Shown here: piece after piece, positions 47,574 to 57,174 of the stretch
Layout: every line of letters starts with the position of its first letter
Numbering within the stretch: the first letter of the stretch is position 1
Notes under the pieces: generated by a model
Databases searched by the model: none
The model's input: the letters and a program-made list of their open reading frames with translations, nothing else
Told to the model about the DNA's origin: nothing
From: Pseudomonas sp. Bout1
GTDB lineage: Bacteria > Pseudomonadota > Gammaproteobacteria > Pseudomonadales > Pseudomonadaceae
Reading direction: 5' to 3'
Length of the DNA: 64,000 nt
Assembly (NCBI RefSeq): GCF_034314165.1
Contig: NZ_JAVIWK010000001.1
Coordinates: forward strand, 945,001 to 1,009,000
Made by a program: the position numbers and the translations under genes

Positions 47574-49666
47574 GTGCGTTACGGGCAATCAATACGCTGC
47601 TGCTCAAGGTTGCGCAACGTGCCGAGGTGCTGGGCGCGGTCGTGATCCTGGGCATCGTGTTTATCTTTATCGTGCCGTTGCCGACCTGGCTGGTGGATAT
47701 CCTGATTGCCGTCAACATTTGCATTTCGTGCCTGTTGATCGTGCTGGCGCTGTACCTGCCAGGGCCGCTGGCGTTTTCCTCGTTTCCGTCGATCCTGCTG
47801 TTGACCACCATGTTTCGCCTGGCGTTGTCGATTGCGACCACGCGCCTGATCCTGCTGGAGCAAGACGCCGGCGACATCGTCGAGGCCTTCGGCAATTTTG
47901 TGGTGGGGGGCAACCTGGCGGTGGGCCTGGTGATCTTCATGATCCTGACCATCGTCAACTTCCTGGTGATTACCAAGGGCTCGGAGCGTGTCGCCGAAGT
48001 GGCGGCGCGCTTCAGCCTGGATGCGATGCCCGGCAAGCAAATGTCGATCGACAGTGACTTGCGTGCCGGCCTGATCGATGGCGAGCAAGCACGCGACAAA
48101 CGCGAGCAGTTGTCCCGCGAGAGCCAGCTGTTTGGGGCGATGGACGGGGCCATGAAGTTCGTCAAGGGCGACGCCGTGGCCGGGTTGATTATCGTGGTGA
48201 TCAACTTGTTGGGCGGGTTCAGCACCGGCATGTTCCAGCATGGCATGAGCGCCAGCGACTCCATGGCGTTGTATTCGGTACTGACGATTGGCGATGGCCT
48301 GATTGCGCAAATTCCTGCGCTGCTGATCTCCCTGACGGCCGGCATGATCATTACCCGTGTCGCGCCGTCCGGGCGGAACAAAGGGGCCAATAACATGGGC
48401 GCTGAAATCGCCCGGCAAATGACCAGTGAACCCAAGAGCTGGGTGATCGCCTCCATCGGCATGCTCGCTTTCGCGGCGCTTCCGGGAATGCCGACAGTGG
48501 TCTTTATCCTCATATCGCTGATGACGGGTTCCCTGGGTTATTACCTGATGCGTCAGCGTCAAAAGCTGGAAGCGCCGGCCGAGGCAGGGGCTGATACCGT
48601 TGCGCCGGAAGAAAACGGTGAGGTGGACCTGCGCGGGTTTGATCCGTCCCGACCGTACCTGTTGCAGTTCCCGCCGCACCTGCGAAACACCGAGCAGTTG
48701 GGGGCGTTGGTGCATGGGATTCGCCAGGCCCGAAATGGCCTGGTGACGCAGATTGGCCTGACGTTGCCGCCGTTCGAGGTGGAGTTCACCCCCCTCCTGG
48801 CTGACGATGAGTTGCGCTTTTGCGTACACGAAGTGCCGATGATCAAGGCCACCCTGGGTGACCGCATGGCGGTTGAGTTGGCGGCGCTGCGCGTCGAACC
48901 TCAAGAGGGAAGCCAGGGGCTGGCCGAGCGAGACGAGCAGGACTGGGTATGGTTGGCAGCCGACGACCCGTTGCTCGACGATGCGCAGCTTGAACGCTAT
49001 ACCGCCCATGACTTGATCATCGAGCGCATGACGCGGGCGATGATGCTCAGCGGGCCGCAGTTTCTCGGCATCCAGGAGAGCAAGTCGATCCTCAGTTGGC
49101 TGGAGTTCAACCAACCGGAACTGGTTCAGGAACTGCAGCGCATCATGCCGCTTTCGCGCTTTTCGGCGGTGTTGCAGCGCCTGGCCAGTGAAGGGGTGCC
49201 GCTTCGGGCTGTGCGGTTGATTGTCGAGTCGCTGATCGAGTATGGCCAACATGAGCGCGAGCCGGACGCGCTGGCCGACTATGCGCGCATCGCCCTCAAA
49301 TCGCAGATCCTGCACCAGTACAGCGAAGCCGATGGCTTGCATGCCTGGCTGTTGTCACCGTCTACCGAAAATATCCTGCGTGAGGCGCTGCGCCAAACCC
49401 AGACCGGGGTGTTCTTTTCCCTCGACAATGACAACAGCGCGGCGCTGGTGAGCTTGCTCAAGCAGGCCTTTGCCGTGCGCGCCAAAAGCAAAAGCGTGCT
49501 GCTGGTGGCGCAAGACCTGCGTAGCCCTTTGCGCACCTTGTTGCTGGAAGAGTTCAACCACGTACCGGTGCTGTCGTTTGCCGAATTGGGCAGTTCGTCC
49601 AAGGTCAAGGTGCTGGGGCGGTTTGACCTGAGCCAGGACGATCTGCTGCGCGGGGCCGCGGCATGA
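47570..49666 (+). CDS. hrcV: Type III export gate protein HrcV/RscV (FlhA/YscV family)
   Basis: The 698-aa protein has about seven to eight N-terminal membrane helices (residues 1-320) with the FHIPEP-family region (FPSILLLTTMFRLALSIATTRLIL). The cytoplasmic domain (about 350-698) forms the nonameric ring receiving substrates. It overlaps hrpJ by 4 bp. It appears intact. Confidence 0.95.
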   Translation: MSALRAINTLLLKVAQRAEVLGAVVILGIVFIFIVPLPTWLVDILIAVNICISCLLIVLALYLPGPLAFSSFPSILLLTTMFRLALSIATTRLILLEQDAGDIVEAFGNFVVGGNLAVGLVIFMILTIVNFLVITKGSERVAEVAARFSLDAMPGKQMSIDSDLRAGLIDGEQARDKREQLSRESQLFGAMDGAMKFVKGDAVAGLIIVVINLLGGFSTGMFQHGMSASDSMALYSVLTIGDGLIAQIPALLISLTAGMIITRVAPSGRNKGANNMGAEIARQMTSEPKSWVIASIGMLAFAALPGMPTVVFILISLMTGSLGYYLMRQRQKLEAPAEAGADTVAPEENGEVDLRGFDPSRPYLLQFPPHLRNTEQLGALVHGIRQARNGLVTQIGLTLPPFEVEFTPLLADDELRFCVHEVPMIKATLGDRMAVELAALRVEPQEGSQGLAERDEQDWVWLAADDPLLDDAQLERYTAHDLIIERMTRAMMLSGPQFLGIQESKSILSWLEFNQPELVQELQRIMPLSRFSAVLQRLASEGVPLRAVRLIVESLIEYGQHEREPDALADYARIALKSQILHQYSEADGLHAWLLSPSTENILREALRQTQTGVFFSLDNDNSAALVSLLKQAFAVRAKSKSVLLVAQDLRSPLRTLLLEEFNHVPVLSFAELGSSSKVKVLGRFDLSQDDLLRGAAA

Positions 49667-49706
49667 GCACTGGCCGGTTACTTCGCACGGCAATGAGGGC
49701 CTGACG

Positions 49707-50600
49707 ATGTTTGAGCTACGCGTGCTCGATGGCTTGCACCGGGGGGCGGCGCTGCCATTGTTCGGCGAGCAGTGGAGCATTGGTGCACACCCTGATGCTG
49801 ACCTCGCGCTTTACGACCCGGGCATTGCCGAGCGCCATGTGCGCTTGCAGTGTGTCGAGCAGCGCTGGTCGGTGCAGGCCGAGGAAGGCGTGATGCAGGA
49901 TGCCGACGGCCTGATTCTGGCACAGATTGCCGACCTGGAACTGAACGCAATATTTTCAATTGGCAACGTCCGGCTCTGCGTCACCCGCGCCGACCAACCC
50001 TGGCCGCAGGCGCCTGTGCATCAGGCGCCCATGCCCCCCGAGGAGGCAAGCGCTTCGCTGAAGCTGTCTTCAATTTCCGGCGTGCAACAAAAGCGCTTGA
50101 TAAGCCTGGTGGCCGTGGTCGCGGTCATCATCATGGCCTTGGGCATGGCCTCTACAGGTGAACGCGAGGCCCAGGCATCGCTGATGCCTGCGGCCACACC
50201 GAAACACCCACTCGGCTCACCGTTCGAGGTGCGCCAGCAGTTGTTGAAGATGCTCAACGAGCGCGAGTTGATCAACCGCATCAGCATCCAGTTGGTCAAC
50301 GACCAGGTGCTGCTCGACGGCGATGTGCCCCAGGATGACCTGGAATTGGTGTCGCGCATGCTCCGCCGCTTTGGCGAGCAGTTTGATACGGCGGTGCCGG
50401 TGATGAGCCGCGTCAGGACTCGCGATGCAACGTTCCCTTTCAAGATTCTGCAGATCGTCGGCGGGCCTAACGGTCACGTGGTGCTGGAGCAGGGCAACCG
50501 GCTGTTTGTAGGGGATGAAGTAGACGGCTTGCGGCTGGTGCTGATTGATAACAGCAAGGTGGTATTCGACGGGCAGCAGCGCTATGAGGTGCGCTGGTGA
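49707..50600 (+). CDS. hrpQ: Type III secretion inner-ring protein HrpQ/RspQ (YscD family)
   Basis: The 297-aa protein has an N-terminal FHA-like domain (MFELRVLDGLHRGAALPL), one membrane segment (about residues 131-151) and a periplasmic BON-like domain. It would form the outer inner-membrane ring with HrcJ. GAGGG lies 8 bp before the ATG. It overlaps hrcN by 4 bp (GTGA). Confidence 0.88.
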   Translation: MFELRVLDGLHRGAALPLFGEQWSIGAHPDADLALYDPGIAERHVRLQCVEQRWSVQAEEGVMQDADGLILAQIADLELNAIFSIGNVRLCVTRADQPWPQAPVHQAPMPPEEASASLKLSSISGVQQKRLISLVAVVAVIIMALGMASTGEREAQASLMPAATPKHPLGSPFEVRQQLLKMLNERELINRISIQLVNDQVLLDGDVPQDDLELVSRMLRRFGEQFDTAVPVMSRVRTRDATFPFKILQIVGGPNGHVVLEQGNRLFVGDEVDGLRLVLIDNSKVVFDGQQRYEVRW

Positions 50601-51955
50601 CCCCGGATCTGCACGCCCGGCTGGAGGCCTGGCAACAGCGCCAGTCAAGCACACTCGAAAGCTTTGCGCCGGTGGCCGTACGCGGCCGTATCCAGCGGGT
50701 GAACGGCATGCTGTTGCAGTGCCGTCTACCACAGGCGCGCATCGGCGATTTGTGCCAGGTCGAAAAGTCCGCCGGCGAATATATGCTGGCCGAGATCATC
50801 GGTTTTGATCAGCAGGATGCGGTGCTCAGTGCCCTGGGTAACCTTGAAGGCGTGTGCGTGGGCGCCAGTGTGCAACGCCTGGGGGTGCCGCACCGGGTGC
50901 GGGTCGGCGATGACTTGCTCGGCCAGGTGCTCGATGGTTTTGGCCGGCCGATTGCGGGCGAAGGGCCCAGCGCTTTCGTGGAGGCCGACACACCGCAGGC
51001 GAGTACGGTGTTGTGCGAGGCGCCGCTGCCCACCGAACGTCCCAGGATCAGTCGGGCGTTGTCTACCGGCGTGCGCTCCATCGATGGGTTGATCACGCTG
51101 GGAGAGGGGCAGCGCGTCGGCCTGTTCGCCGGTGCCGGCTGTGGCAAGACCACCCTGTTGGCCGAGATCGCCCGCAACGTTGAGTGTGATGTGATCGTGT
51201 TCGGGCTGATTGGTGAGCGTGGCCGTGAGCTGCGGGAGTTTCTGGATCACGAACTGGATGATCAATTGCGCGCCAAGGCAGTGTTGGTGTGTGCAACGTC
51301 CGATCGCTCAAGCATGGAGCGCGCCCGGGCTGCCTTTACCGCAACGGCGTTGGCCGAAGGGTTCCGTCGCAAGGGCAAGCGGGTGTTGCTGCTGATCGAC
51401 TCCTTGACCCGGTTCGCCCGTGCCCAGCGTGAAATCGGCCTGGCCGCTGGCGAGCCACTGGGCCGCGGCGGCTTGCCTCCCTCGGTGTACAGCCTGATGC
51501 CGCGCCTGGTGGAGCGGGCGGGGTTGACCCGTGACGGGGTGATCACTGCCATCTACACCGTGCTGATCGAGCAGGATTCGATGAACGATCCGGTGGCGGA
51601 CGAAGTGCGCTCCCTGCTCGACGGCCACATCGTGTTGTCACGCAAGCTGGCGGAGCGCGGCCACTACCCGGCGGTGGATGTGCTGGGCAGCCTTTCGCGG
51701 ATCTTGAGCAACGTTGCGTCCCCCGAACATATCAAGGCCGGCACAGCCTTGCGGCGGCTGTTGTCGGCGTACCAGCAGATCGAATTGATGCTCAAGCTGG
51801 GTGAATACCAACCCGGCAGCGATGCACTGACCGACCTGGCGGTGGGCACGCGCCAGGCGGTCGATGGTTTCCTGCGCCAGGACCTGCGTGAGCCGGCGTC
51901 GATGGCGATGACCCTGGACCAACTGATGGAGTTGACCACCGATGTCCCTTTCTGA
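50597..51955 (+). CDS. hrcN: Type III secretion ATPase HrcN/RscN
   Basis: The 452-aa F1-type ATPase has Walker A GLFAGAGCGKTTLL (near residues 175-188), Walker B VLLLIDSLTRFARAQREI and the family signature GEPLGRGGLPPSVYSLMPRL. It unfolds substrates and releases chaperones at the export gate. The start is GTG, coupled to hrpQ by GTGA. It overlaps hrpO by 14 bp. Confidence 0.96.
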   Translation: MTPDLHARLEAWQQRQSSTLESFAPVAVRGRIQRVNGMLLQCRLPQARIGDLCQVEKSAGEYMLAEIIGFDQQDAVLSALGNLEGVCVGASVQRLGVPHRVRVGDDLLGQVLDGFGRPIAGEGPSAFVEADTPQASTVLCEAPLPTERPRISRALSTGVRSIDGLITLGEGQRVGLFAGAGCGKTTLLAEIARNVECDVIVFGLIGERGRELREFLDHELDDQLRAKAVLVCATSDRSSMERARAAFTATALAEGFRRKGKRVLLLIDSLTRFARAQREIGLAAGEPLGRGGLPPSVYSLMPRLVERAGLTRDGVITAIYTVLIEQDSMNDPVADEVRSLLDGHIVLSRKLAERGHYPAVDVLGSLSRILSNVASPEHIKAGTALRRLLSAYQQIELMLKLGEYQPGSDALTDLAVGTRQAVDGFLRQDLREPASMAMTLDQLMELTTDVPF

Positions 51956-52379
51956 AATCGATACGTTGCGACGCTTGCGCAAGCACCGTGCCGACCGGGC
52001 CGAGCGCGCGTTGCATGCGGCCAGGCGGCAGCAGCAGGCGCTGCTCGTGCAAATCCAGCAGGCCGGGGATGCCCTTGAACAAACCCGGCAGGACGAGGCG
52101 CGCAAAATCGCCGAGCTGTTGGGCAAGCACCAGGGGCAGGTGATCTCGTTTCGGGACCTCACGTCCTGGAATACCGAGGAGCGCACGTTGTCTGCTGACA
52201 CCCGCCGTGAAGAAGGGCAGTTGAAGTCACTGCACGGCCAGCGTGATGAGCAGTTGACCCACATCGACAGCGCACAGAGACGGGTGACCCAAGCGCTGCG
52301 CGAGGTTGAAAAACTCCAGGAATTGTCCCTTTTACTGCAGGAAGAAAACCATGACGCAAGTTCCAGCGAATACGCCTGA
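51942..52379 (+). CDS. hrpO: Type III secretion stalk protein HrpO/RspO (YscO/FliJ family)
   Basis: The 145-aa protein is almost entirely a charged coiled coil (R-, Q-, E- and A-rich heptads). It is the expected central stalk that links the ATPase HrcN with HrcV. It starts within the end of hrcN and overlaps hrpP by 29 bp. Confidence 0.87.
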   Translation: MSLSEIDTLRRLRKHRADRAERALHAARRQQQALLVQIQQAGDALEQTRQDEARKIAELLGKHQGQVISFRDLTSWNTEERTLSADTRREEGQLKSLHGQRDEQLTHIDSAQRRVTQALREVEKLQELSLLLQEENHDASSSEYA

Positions 52380-52809
52380 GCGCCCGCGCCTGCGCGAGCC
52401 CCGGGACGAGCGCGAACCTGGCACGGGGACGTTCGTGCCCTTGGAGCAGGCGCTGTTGTTTACCCAACTGTTCAGCCGCGACCGCGAAGGAGGCGGCTAC
52501 GGTTCCTCCCGCACGGCAATGGCTGCGGTGACCGAAACCCAGATGATCGAGGCCATGGCCGAGCAACTGGCGCCTCGTATACAGCTGGCCACGCAATGGC
52601 CGCTGCAAGCGATGCTGTACCTGCCGCGCCTGGGGCGCATCACCGCGAGCGTGCGCCGGGAACAGGGGGCCTGGAACGTTGAACTGGAGGCGCAGGAGGT
52701 GCACACGGCGCGGTGGTTGCCCGGTGTACGGCAACGCCTTGAGGGGGGCTTGGCCGAGGCACTGGCAACGCCGGTCCACGTGCACCTGGTCGATGTGGAC
52801 CGGGCATGA
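52351..52809 (+). CDS. hrpP: Type III secretion substrate-switch protein HrpP/RspP
   Basis: The 152-aa protein has a Pro/Arg/Glu-rich N-terminus and a folded C-terminal T3S4-like domain. HrpP is the needle-length/substrate-specificity switch factor. I chose the ATG at 52351 because GGAAG lies 7-8 bp upstream. It is somewhat shorter than P. syringae HrpP. It overlaps hrcQ as ATGA. Confidence 0.82.
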   Translation: MTQVPANTPERPRLREPRDEREPGTGTFVPLEQALLFTQLFSRDREGGGYGSSRTAMAAVTETQMIEAMAEQLAPRIQLATQWPLQAMLYLPRLGRITASVRREQGAWNVELEAQEVHTARWLPGVRQRLEGGLAEALATPVHVHLVDVDRA

Positions 52810-53819
52810 TCATGCCGGCGTTAACTTTGCCGAAGGTCAACTCAACGCTGGCGGCAGCGCGGCGCCGGCTGGGTCGCGGCGCGCGCCTGGCGTTTCAGGT
52901 TTCGGGGTTGCACGGTGAATTGTTGATGGCGCCAGGCCGTGCACCGGTGGGCGTTACACCTATGTATTTCGAGAGTGCATGTGGGGTGCTGGCGTTCGCT
53001 GAACCCGGGCCGCTGTTCAGCCTGTTGGGTGAATGCCCGGTAACACTGGCAGAGGCAGGCAACGATCCGGATTCCTGGTTCTGGGACTTGTTCCAGCAGC
53101 ACCTGAGCCCCGAGGTGCGGGCACTGTTCGGTTACTTTCGGTTGCTGCCTTCCAGCGGGGAATTGCCGTTTGGCTGCCAGTTTACGGTGACGCTGGGCGC
53201 ATCCAGAGTCGTGGGTTTTTTGTGGGCAACTCCCCAGACCTGGCTGGCGCTGTGCGACGCCGGGCCCTGGCAGCCGACAGCCGGGCCGCTGCCGGCGTCG
53301 TTCCAACTGGCGCTGGCAGTGAAGCTGGGGCGCCTGCGGTTACCCAATATTCAGGTACGCCACCTGCGTGCCGGTGATGTGGTGATGCTCGAGCAACCCT
53401 TGTTCGATGCACAGGGCATCGGCCACCTGCACATCGGCAGGCACCGGCTGCAAGGGCGCATTGATGATGAAACCGGGCCGTTGTGCCTGACGCTAATTTC
53501 GATTGAGGAAACGCCCGTGGACGAGGATTTTGCAACACAACAATACCCAGGGCATGAGGATGATCAACCCGTGGCGGATGTCTTCGGCCATGAACCCTTT
53601 GATGAGTTGAGCATGGCCCTGAATGTGCGCTGCGGCACGCTGAACCTGACGCTCGGCGAACTGCGTAACCTCGCCCCCGGTGCGGTGCTGGGGATTGGCG
53701 GCTACGCCCCCGGCATGGCAGGGCTGTATTACGGCGACCGGCCCATCGGCCAGGGGCAGTTGGTGGAAGTCGACGGGCGCCTGGGGCTGCAGTTGTCCCG
53801 TGTGATTTTCGCCAGATGA
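52806..53819 (+). CDS. hrcQ: Type III secretion C-ring protein HrcQ/RscQ, unsplit
   Basis: The 337-aa protein contains both parts that P. syringae encodes separately. The N-terminal HrcQa-like region runs to about residue 255. The C-terminal SpoA/FliN-like HrcQb domain (about 265-337) has typical strands such as [19 protein letters not shown]. They are joined by an acidic linker ([17 protein letters not shown]). It builds the cytoplasmic sorting platform. It overlaps hrcR by 4 bp. Confidence 0.92.
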   Translation: MIMPALTLPKVNSTLAAARRRLGRGARLAFQVSGLHGELLMAPGRAPVGVTPMYFESACGVLAFAEPGPLFSLLGECPVTLAEAGNDPDSWFWDLFQQHLSPEVRALFGYFRLLPSSGELPFGCQFTVTLGASRVVGFLWATPQTWLALCDAGPWQPTAGPLPASFQLALAVKLGRLRLPNIQVRHLRAGDVVMLEQPLFDAQGIGHLHIGRHRLQGRIDDETGPLCLTLISIEETPVDEDFATQQYPGHEDDQPVADVFGHEPFDELSMALNVRCGTLNLTLGELRNLAPGAVLGIGGYAPGMAGLYYGDRPIGQGQLVEVDGRLGLQLSRVIFAR

Positions 53820-54469
53820 CGTTCCAGGGGATTGACCCCCTTGTCCTGGCCCTGTTTCTCGGCGCCCTGTCGCTGATGCCGATGTTGTTGATCATCTGCA
53901 CGGCGTTTCTCAAGATCGTCATCGTGTTGATGATTACCCGCAATGCCATCGGCGTGCAGCAGGTGCCACCGAGCATGGCCATCAATGGAATAGCGCTGGC
54001 TGCGACGCTCTTCATCATGGCCCCGGTAGGCTACGAGATCGCCCACAACGTCCAGGCCTCGCCCGTAGACACGAGCAGCGTGCAGAGGCTCCTGGAATCC
54101 GGGCAGGAGGCCATACAGCCGTTGCGTGCGTTCATGCTGCGCAATACGGATGCGGACGTCTTGACCCACCTGCTGGAAAACAGTGCGCGCATGTGGCCGC
54201 CGGAAATGGCCCAGAGCACTCAGCGCGACGACTGGATCCTGTTAGTGCCGGCCTTTGTCCTGTCGCAACTGCAGGCGGGGTTCGAGATTGGCTTCCTGAT
54301 TTACATCCCGTTCATTGTCATCGACCTGATTGTTTCCAACCTGCTACTCGCCCTTGGCATGCAGATGGTCTCGCCCATGACCATTTCGCTGCCCCTCAAA
54401 TTGTTGTTGTTCGTCATGGTCTCCGGGTGGTCGCGGTTGCTCGACAGCCTGTTTCTTTCCTACCTCTGA
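53816..54469 (+). CDS. hrcR: Export apparatus protein HrcR/RscR (FliP family)
   Basis: The 217-aa protein has four membrane helices and the FliP-family motifs [20 protein letters not shown] and [19 protein letters not shown]. It is a core component of the export gate, together with HrcS and HrcT. The gene appears full length. Confidence 0.95.
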   Translation: MTFQGIDPLVLALFLGALSLMPMLLIICTAFLKIVIVLMITRNAIGVQQVPPSMAINGIALAATLFIMAPVGYEIAHNVQASPVDTSSVQRLLESGQEAIQPLRAFMLRNTDADVLTHLLENSARMWPPEMAQSTQRDDWILLVPAFVLSQLQAGFEIGFLIYIPFIVIDLIVSNLLLALGMQMVSPMTISLPLKLLLFVMVSGWSRLLDSLFLSYL

Positions 54470-54476
54470 GTGACCT

Positions 54477-54740
54477 ATGGAACCGATTGTGCTGTTCAAA
54501 CAGGGCATGTTGCTGGTGGTTGTGCTGTCGGCACCGCCGCTGATCGTGGCGGTGGTCGTCGGCGTGTTGACGTCGCTGGTGCAGGCCCTGATGCAGATAC
54601 AGGACCAGACGCTGCCCTTTGGCATCAAGCTGGTTGCGGTGGGGATCACGCTGATTCTGACGGGCCGCTGGATCGGCGTGGAGTTGATCCAACTGATCAA
54701 CCTGATGTTCGACATGATTGCCCGCTCGGCCTTGAACTGA
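54477..54740 (+). CDS. hrcS: Export apparatus protein HrcS/RscS (FliQ family)
   Basis: The 87-aa protein has two membrane helices and the FliQ-family core APPLIVAVVVGVLTSLVQAL followed by QIQDQTLPFG. It appears complete and lies 7 bp after hrcR. Confidence 0.94.
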   Translation: MEPIVLFKQGMLLVVVLSAPPLIVAVVVGVLTSLVQALMQIQDQTLPFGIKLVAVGITLILTGRWIGVELIQLINLMFDMIARSALN

Positions 54741-54750
54741 GGGAACACGC

Positions 54751-55507
54751 TTGCTGCTTTATCTCGAATTTTTGCCGAGCCTGCTGGTGGCCATGGCGCG
54801 TATTTACCCGTGTGCCTTTCTGGTGCCGGCGTTCTGTTTCCAGCACCTGCGCGGTATGCCCCGGCACGTGATCGTAATGGTCATGGCGTTGATTCCTGCG
54901 CCCGGCATCCATGCCGTGCTGGCCGGCCAGGATTACTCCGCGCTGATGATCAGCGGCCTGGTACTCAAGGAAGCCGCCCTGGGGTTTTTGCTGGGCGTCC
55001 GGGGCGCTGCTGGACAACCAGCGCGGCGCCCTGGCGGGTGGCCAACTCAACCCTTCCCTCGGCCCGGACGCGACCCCCATCGGGCACTTGTTCAAGCAGT
55101 TGGTGATCTACCTGTTGATCGCGGTCCTGGGCCTGAGCGTGCTGACCCAGGTGATTTGGGACAGCTACCTGGTCTGGCCGGCCACCGCCTGGTTTCCGCT
55201 GCCGGCAGCCAACGGTTTGAGTGTGTTCCTTGGGCTTTTGGGCGATACGTTTACCCACATGATGCTGTACGCCGCGCCTTTTATTGCGGTGCTGTTGTTT
55301 TTGGAGTTTGGCTTTGCGCTGCTGGGCCTTTACAGCCCGCAACTGCAAGTCTCAACCCTGGCAACGCCGGTCAAGAGCCTGGTAGGGCTGGGGATCCTGT
55401 TGCTGTACTTTGCGTTGTTGCAGGACTTGATCGTCGAACGCATGGCGCAGTTGGGCGACCTCAAGCACGCCCTCGGCTTGATGTTCAGGGGCGCGGGGCA
55501 TGAGTGA
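54751..55507 (+). pseudogene. hrcT: hrcT/rscT (FliR family), frameshifted by an internal deletion
   Basis: The first part (54751 to about 54999) reads as a normal HrcT start ending GLVLKEAALGFLLGV. The rest reads in another frame from about 55001 (GALLDNQRGALAGGQLNPSL) to the stop at 55507. Family members have about a dozen residues (an LPFWLFE-like membrane stretch) between these two pieces, so roughly 37-40 bp seem deleted out of frame. The first-frame product runs to 55503 with a nonsense C-terminus. A TTG start at 54751 has GAGGG 8 bp upstream. HrcT is essential for secretion in studied systems. A sequencing error alone would not explain the missing residues. Confidence 0.85.
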
Positions 55508-56597
55508 CTCGGGTGAGAAAAAACACGCGGCCACGCCCAAGAAACTCAGGGATCAGCGCAAGAAAGGCCAGGTCGCCCAAAGCCAGGACATCGGCAAATT
55601 ACTGGTGCTGACGGTGCTCAGCGAAATCGCCTTGTTCACCGCTGAAACCAGCATGCAGCGCTTCCAGGAATTACTGGTGATGCCCATGTCCCGCTTCGGG
55701 CAGCCCTTTGTGCGGGCGCTGGAGGAGGTGTTGACGCAAGGCCTGATCGTGTTTTTCTCCTTTGCCCTGCTGATGGCCGGGTTGGCGATTGCCGTGAAGT
55801 TGATCAGCGGCTGGATACAGTTCGGCTTCCTGTTTGCACCGGAAAGCCTGAAGCTGAATTTCAGTCGTCTCAACCCTCTGAGTCAGGCCAAGCAGATGTT
55901 TTCTGCCAAGTCGGTGATGAACCTGTTGATGGGCCTGGCCAAGGCGCTGATGCTTGGGTTGATCTTGTACGTGGTGATCGGCCCGTCACTGGGCGCCTTG
56001 ATCAACCTGGCCAGCAGTGACCTGCAGAGTTATATCCTCGCGTTGATCATCTTGTTCCGTTACCTGCTGCACGCTTGCCTGGGCTTGCTGCTGGTGCTGG
56101 CGCTGATCGACATGGCGTTGCAAAAGCACTTCTTTGCCAAGAGCATGCGGATGACGCAGGTGGAGGTGGTCAAGGAGTACAAGGACATGGAGGGCGACCC
56201 TCAAGTCAAGGGGCAACGCCGCGCGTTGGCCCAGCAATTGGCCCAGGAGGAACCGAAGGTCAAGCTGCCCAAGCTGGAGGAGTCCGACATGCTGGTGGTC
56301 AACCCGACGCACTATGCCGTCGCGCTGTACTACCGCCCGGGTAAAACGCCGCTGCCGCTGCTGGTGGACAAGGGCACGGACGCCGAGGCGCGCAACCTGA
56401 TTGACCGGGCCAAGGCCGCCGATGTGCCGGTGGTCCAGTGTGTCTGGCTGGCACGTACGCTGTATGAGAAAAAACCTGGGGCGAGCATTCCACGGGAGAC
56501 GTTGCAGGCGGTGGCATTCCTCTACCGCACCTTGCGTGAACTCGACGAAGAGGCCAAGCGCGAAACCCTGGCATTCCCCGAGCTCGCGCAGCGTTAG
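55500..56597 (+). CDS. hrcU: Export switch protein HrcU/RscU (FlhB family)
   Basis: The 365-aa protein has a cytoplasmic basic N-terminus, four membrane helices (about residues 30-215) and the autocleaving NPTH motif (MLVVNPTHYAVAL, near residue 264) in the cytoplasmic domain. It regulates substrate switching. It starts inside the end of hrcT and ends 4 bp into convergent hrpV. Confidence 0.95.
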   Translation: MSDSGEKKHAATPKKLRDQRKKGQVAQSQDIGKLLVLTVLSEIALFTAETSMQRFQELLVMPMSRFGQPFVRALEEVLTQGLIVFFSFALLMAGLAIAVKLISGWIQFGFLFAPESLKLNFSRLNPLSQAKQMFSAKSVMNLLMGLAKALMLGLILYVVIGPSLGALINLASSDLQSYILALIILFRYLLHACLGLLLVLALIDMALQKHFFAKSMRMTQVEVVKEYKDMEGDPQVKGQRRALAQQLAQEEPKVKLPKLEESDMLVVNPTHYAVALYYRPGKTPLPLLVDKGTDAEARNLIDRAKAADVPVVQCVWLARTLYEKKPGASIPRETLQAVAFLYRTLRELDEEAKRETLAFPELAQR

Positions 56598-56974
56598 CGG
56601 TAGCGGTGTACATCCAGCGCCTGGAGGTTGGCCAGTGAAAGCAGCGTGCTGATGATGTTATCCAGTGCATTGCCTGCTGCCGGCTGCGCTGGCAGCGCAT
56701 GCCAGACCACCACGGCACCCTTGGCATCAACGTAGACATAGCAGCCATCGAATGCCAGCGCTTGCTCGAAACGCCGCTCCAGCACCCGCTCCAGTTGCCC
56801 GGCCTGCAACGCCTCTGGCTGGATCTGCAAGGCCAGCCCGAGTTGGGTGCCGGCGTTCAAGGGACACAGGCCAACGCCCGGGCCAAGCGACAACTGGGCG
56901 GCATGGCCGCCCAGCAGGTTGTCCAGGAATACCTGGCGATGGGCATCATCGTCCGGCGATCCCATGGCGTTCAT
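56594..56974 (-). CDS. hrpV: Type III secretion regulator HrpV/RspV
   Basis: The 126-aa protein is last in the hrpF-hrpG-hrcC-hrpT-hrpV operon, the P. syringae order. There HrpV binds the activator HrpS and represses it, and HrpG relieves this. I used the ATG at 56974, which overlaps the hrpT stop as ATGA. Position and size support the name; sequence motifs are few. Confidence 0.8.
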   Translation of the reverse strand: MNAMGSPDDDAHRQVFLDNLLGGHAAQLSLGPGVGLCPLNAGTQLGLALQIQPEALQAGQLERVLERRFEQALAFDGCYVYVDAKGAVVVWHALPAQPAAGNALDNIISTLLSLANLQALDVHRYR

Positions 56975-57174
56975 CGCTCCAGTGAAACCGTCTGGTAATC
57001 CGCCCGCTCTCCGGCCGGGCCAGGTTCGGCGCGCATCTGCGGCGGCCACCAGACCACCAGCTTATCGGCGCTCGATTGAGGGCGTGAGCAGGAGTCGCCC
57101 TTGCACGTGGGTGTGCAGGCGCCGATTAGCAGGGCCAGGCCGATCAGGGTGACGCAGGACAGTCGAGGGTTCAT
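56971..57174 (-). CDS. hrpT: Type III secretion lipoprotein HrpT/RspT
   Basis: The 67-aa protein has a signal peptide ending LALLIGAC (lipobox). HrpT is the outer-membrane pilotin-like lipoprotein that supports HrcC assembly. It overlaps hrcC by 4 bp and hrpV by 4 bp. Confidence 0.85.
   Translation of the reverse strand: MNPRLSCVTLIGLALLIGACTPTCKGDSCSRPQSSADKLVVWWPPQMRAEPGPAGERADYQTVSLER

Noticed and set aside
47579..49342. Long open frame (587 codons) on the minus strand across hrcV
   Set aside because: The antisense frame has a biased His/Gln/Arg composition and no family features, while hrcV is unmistakable.
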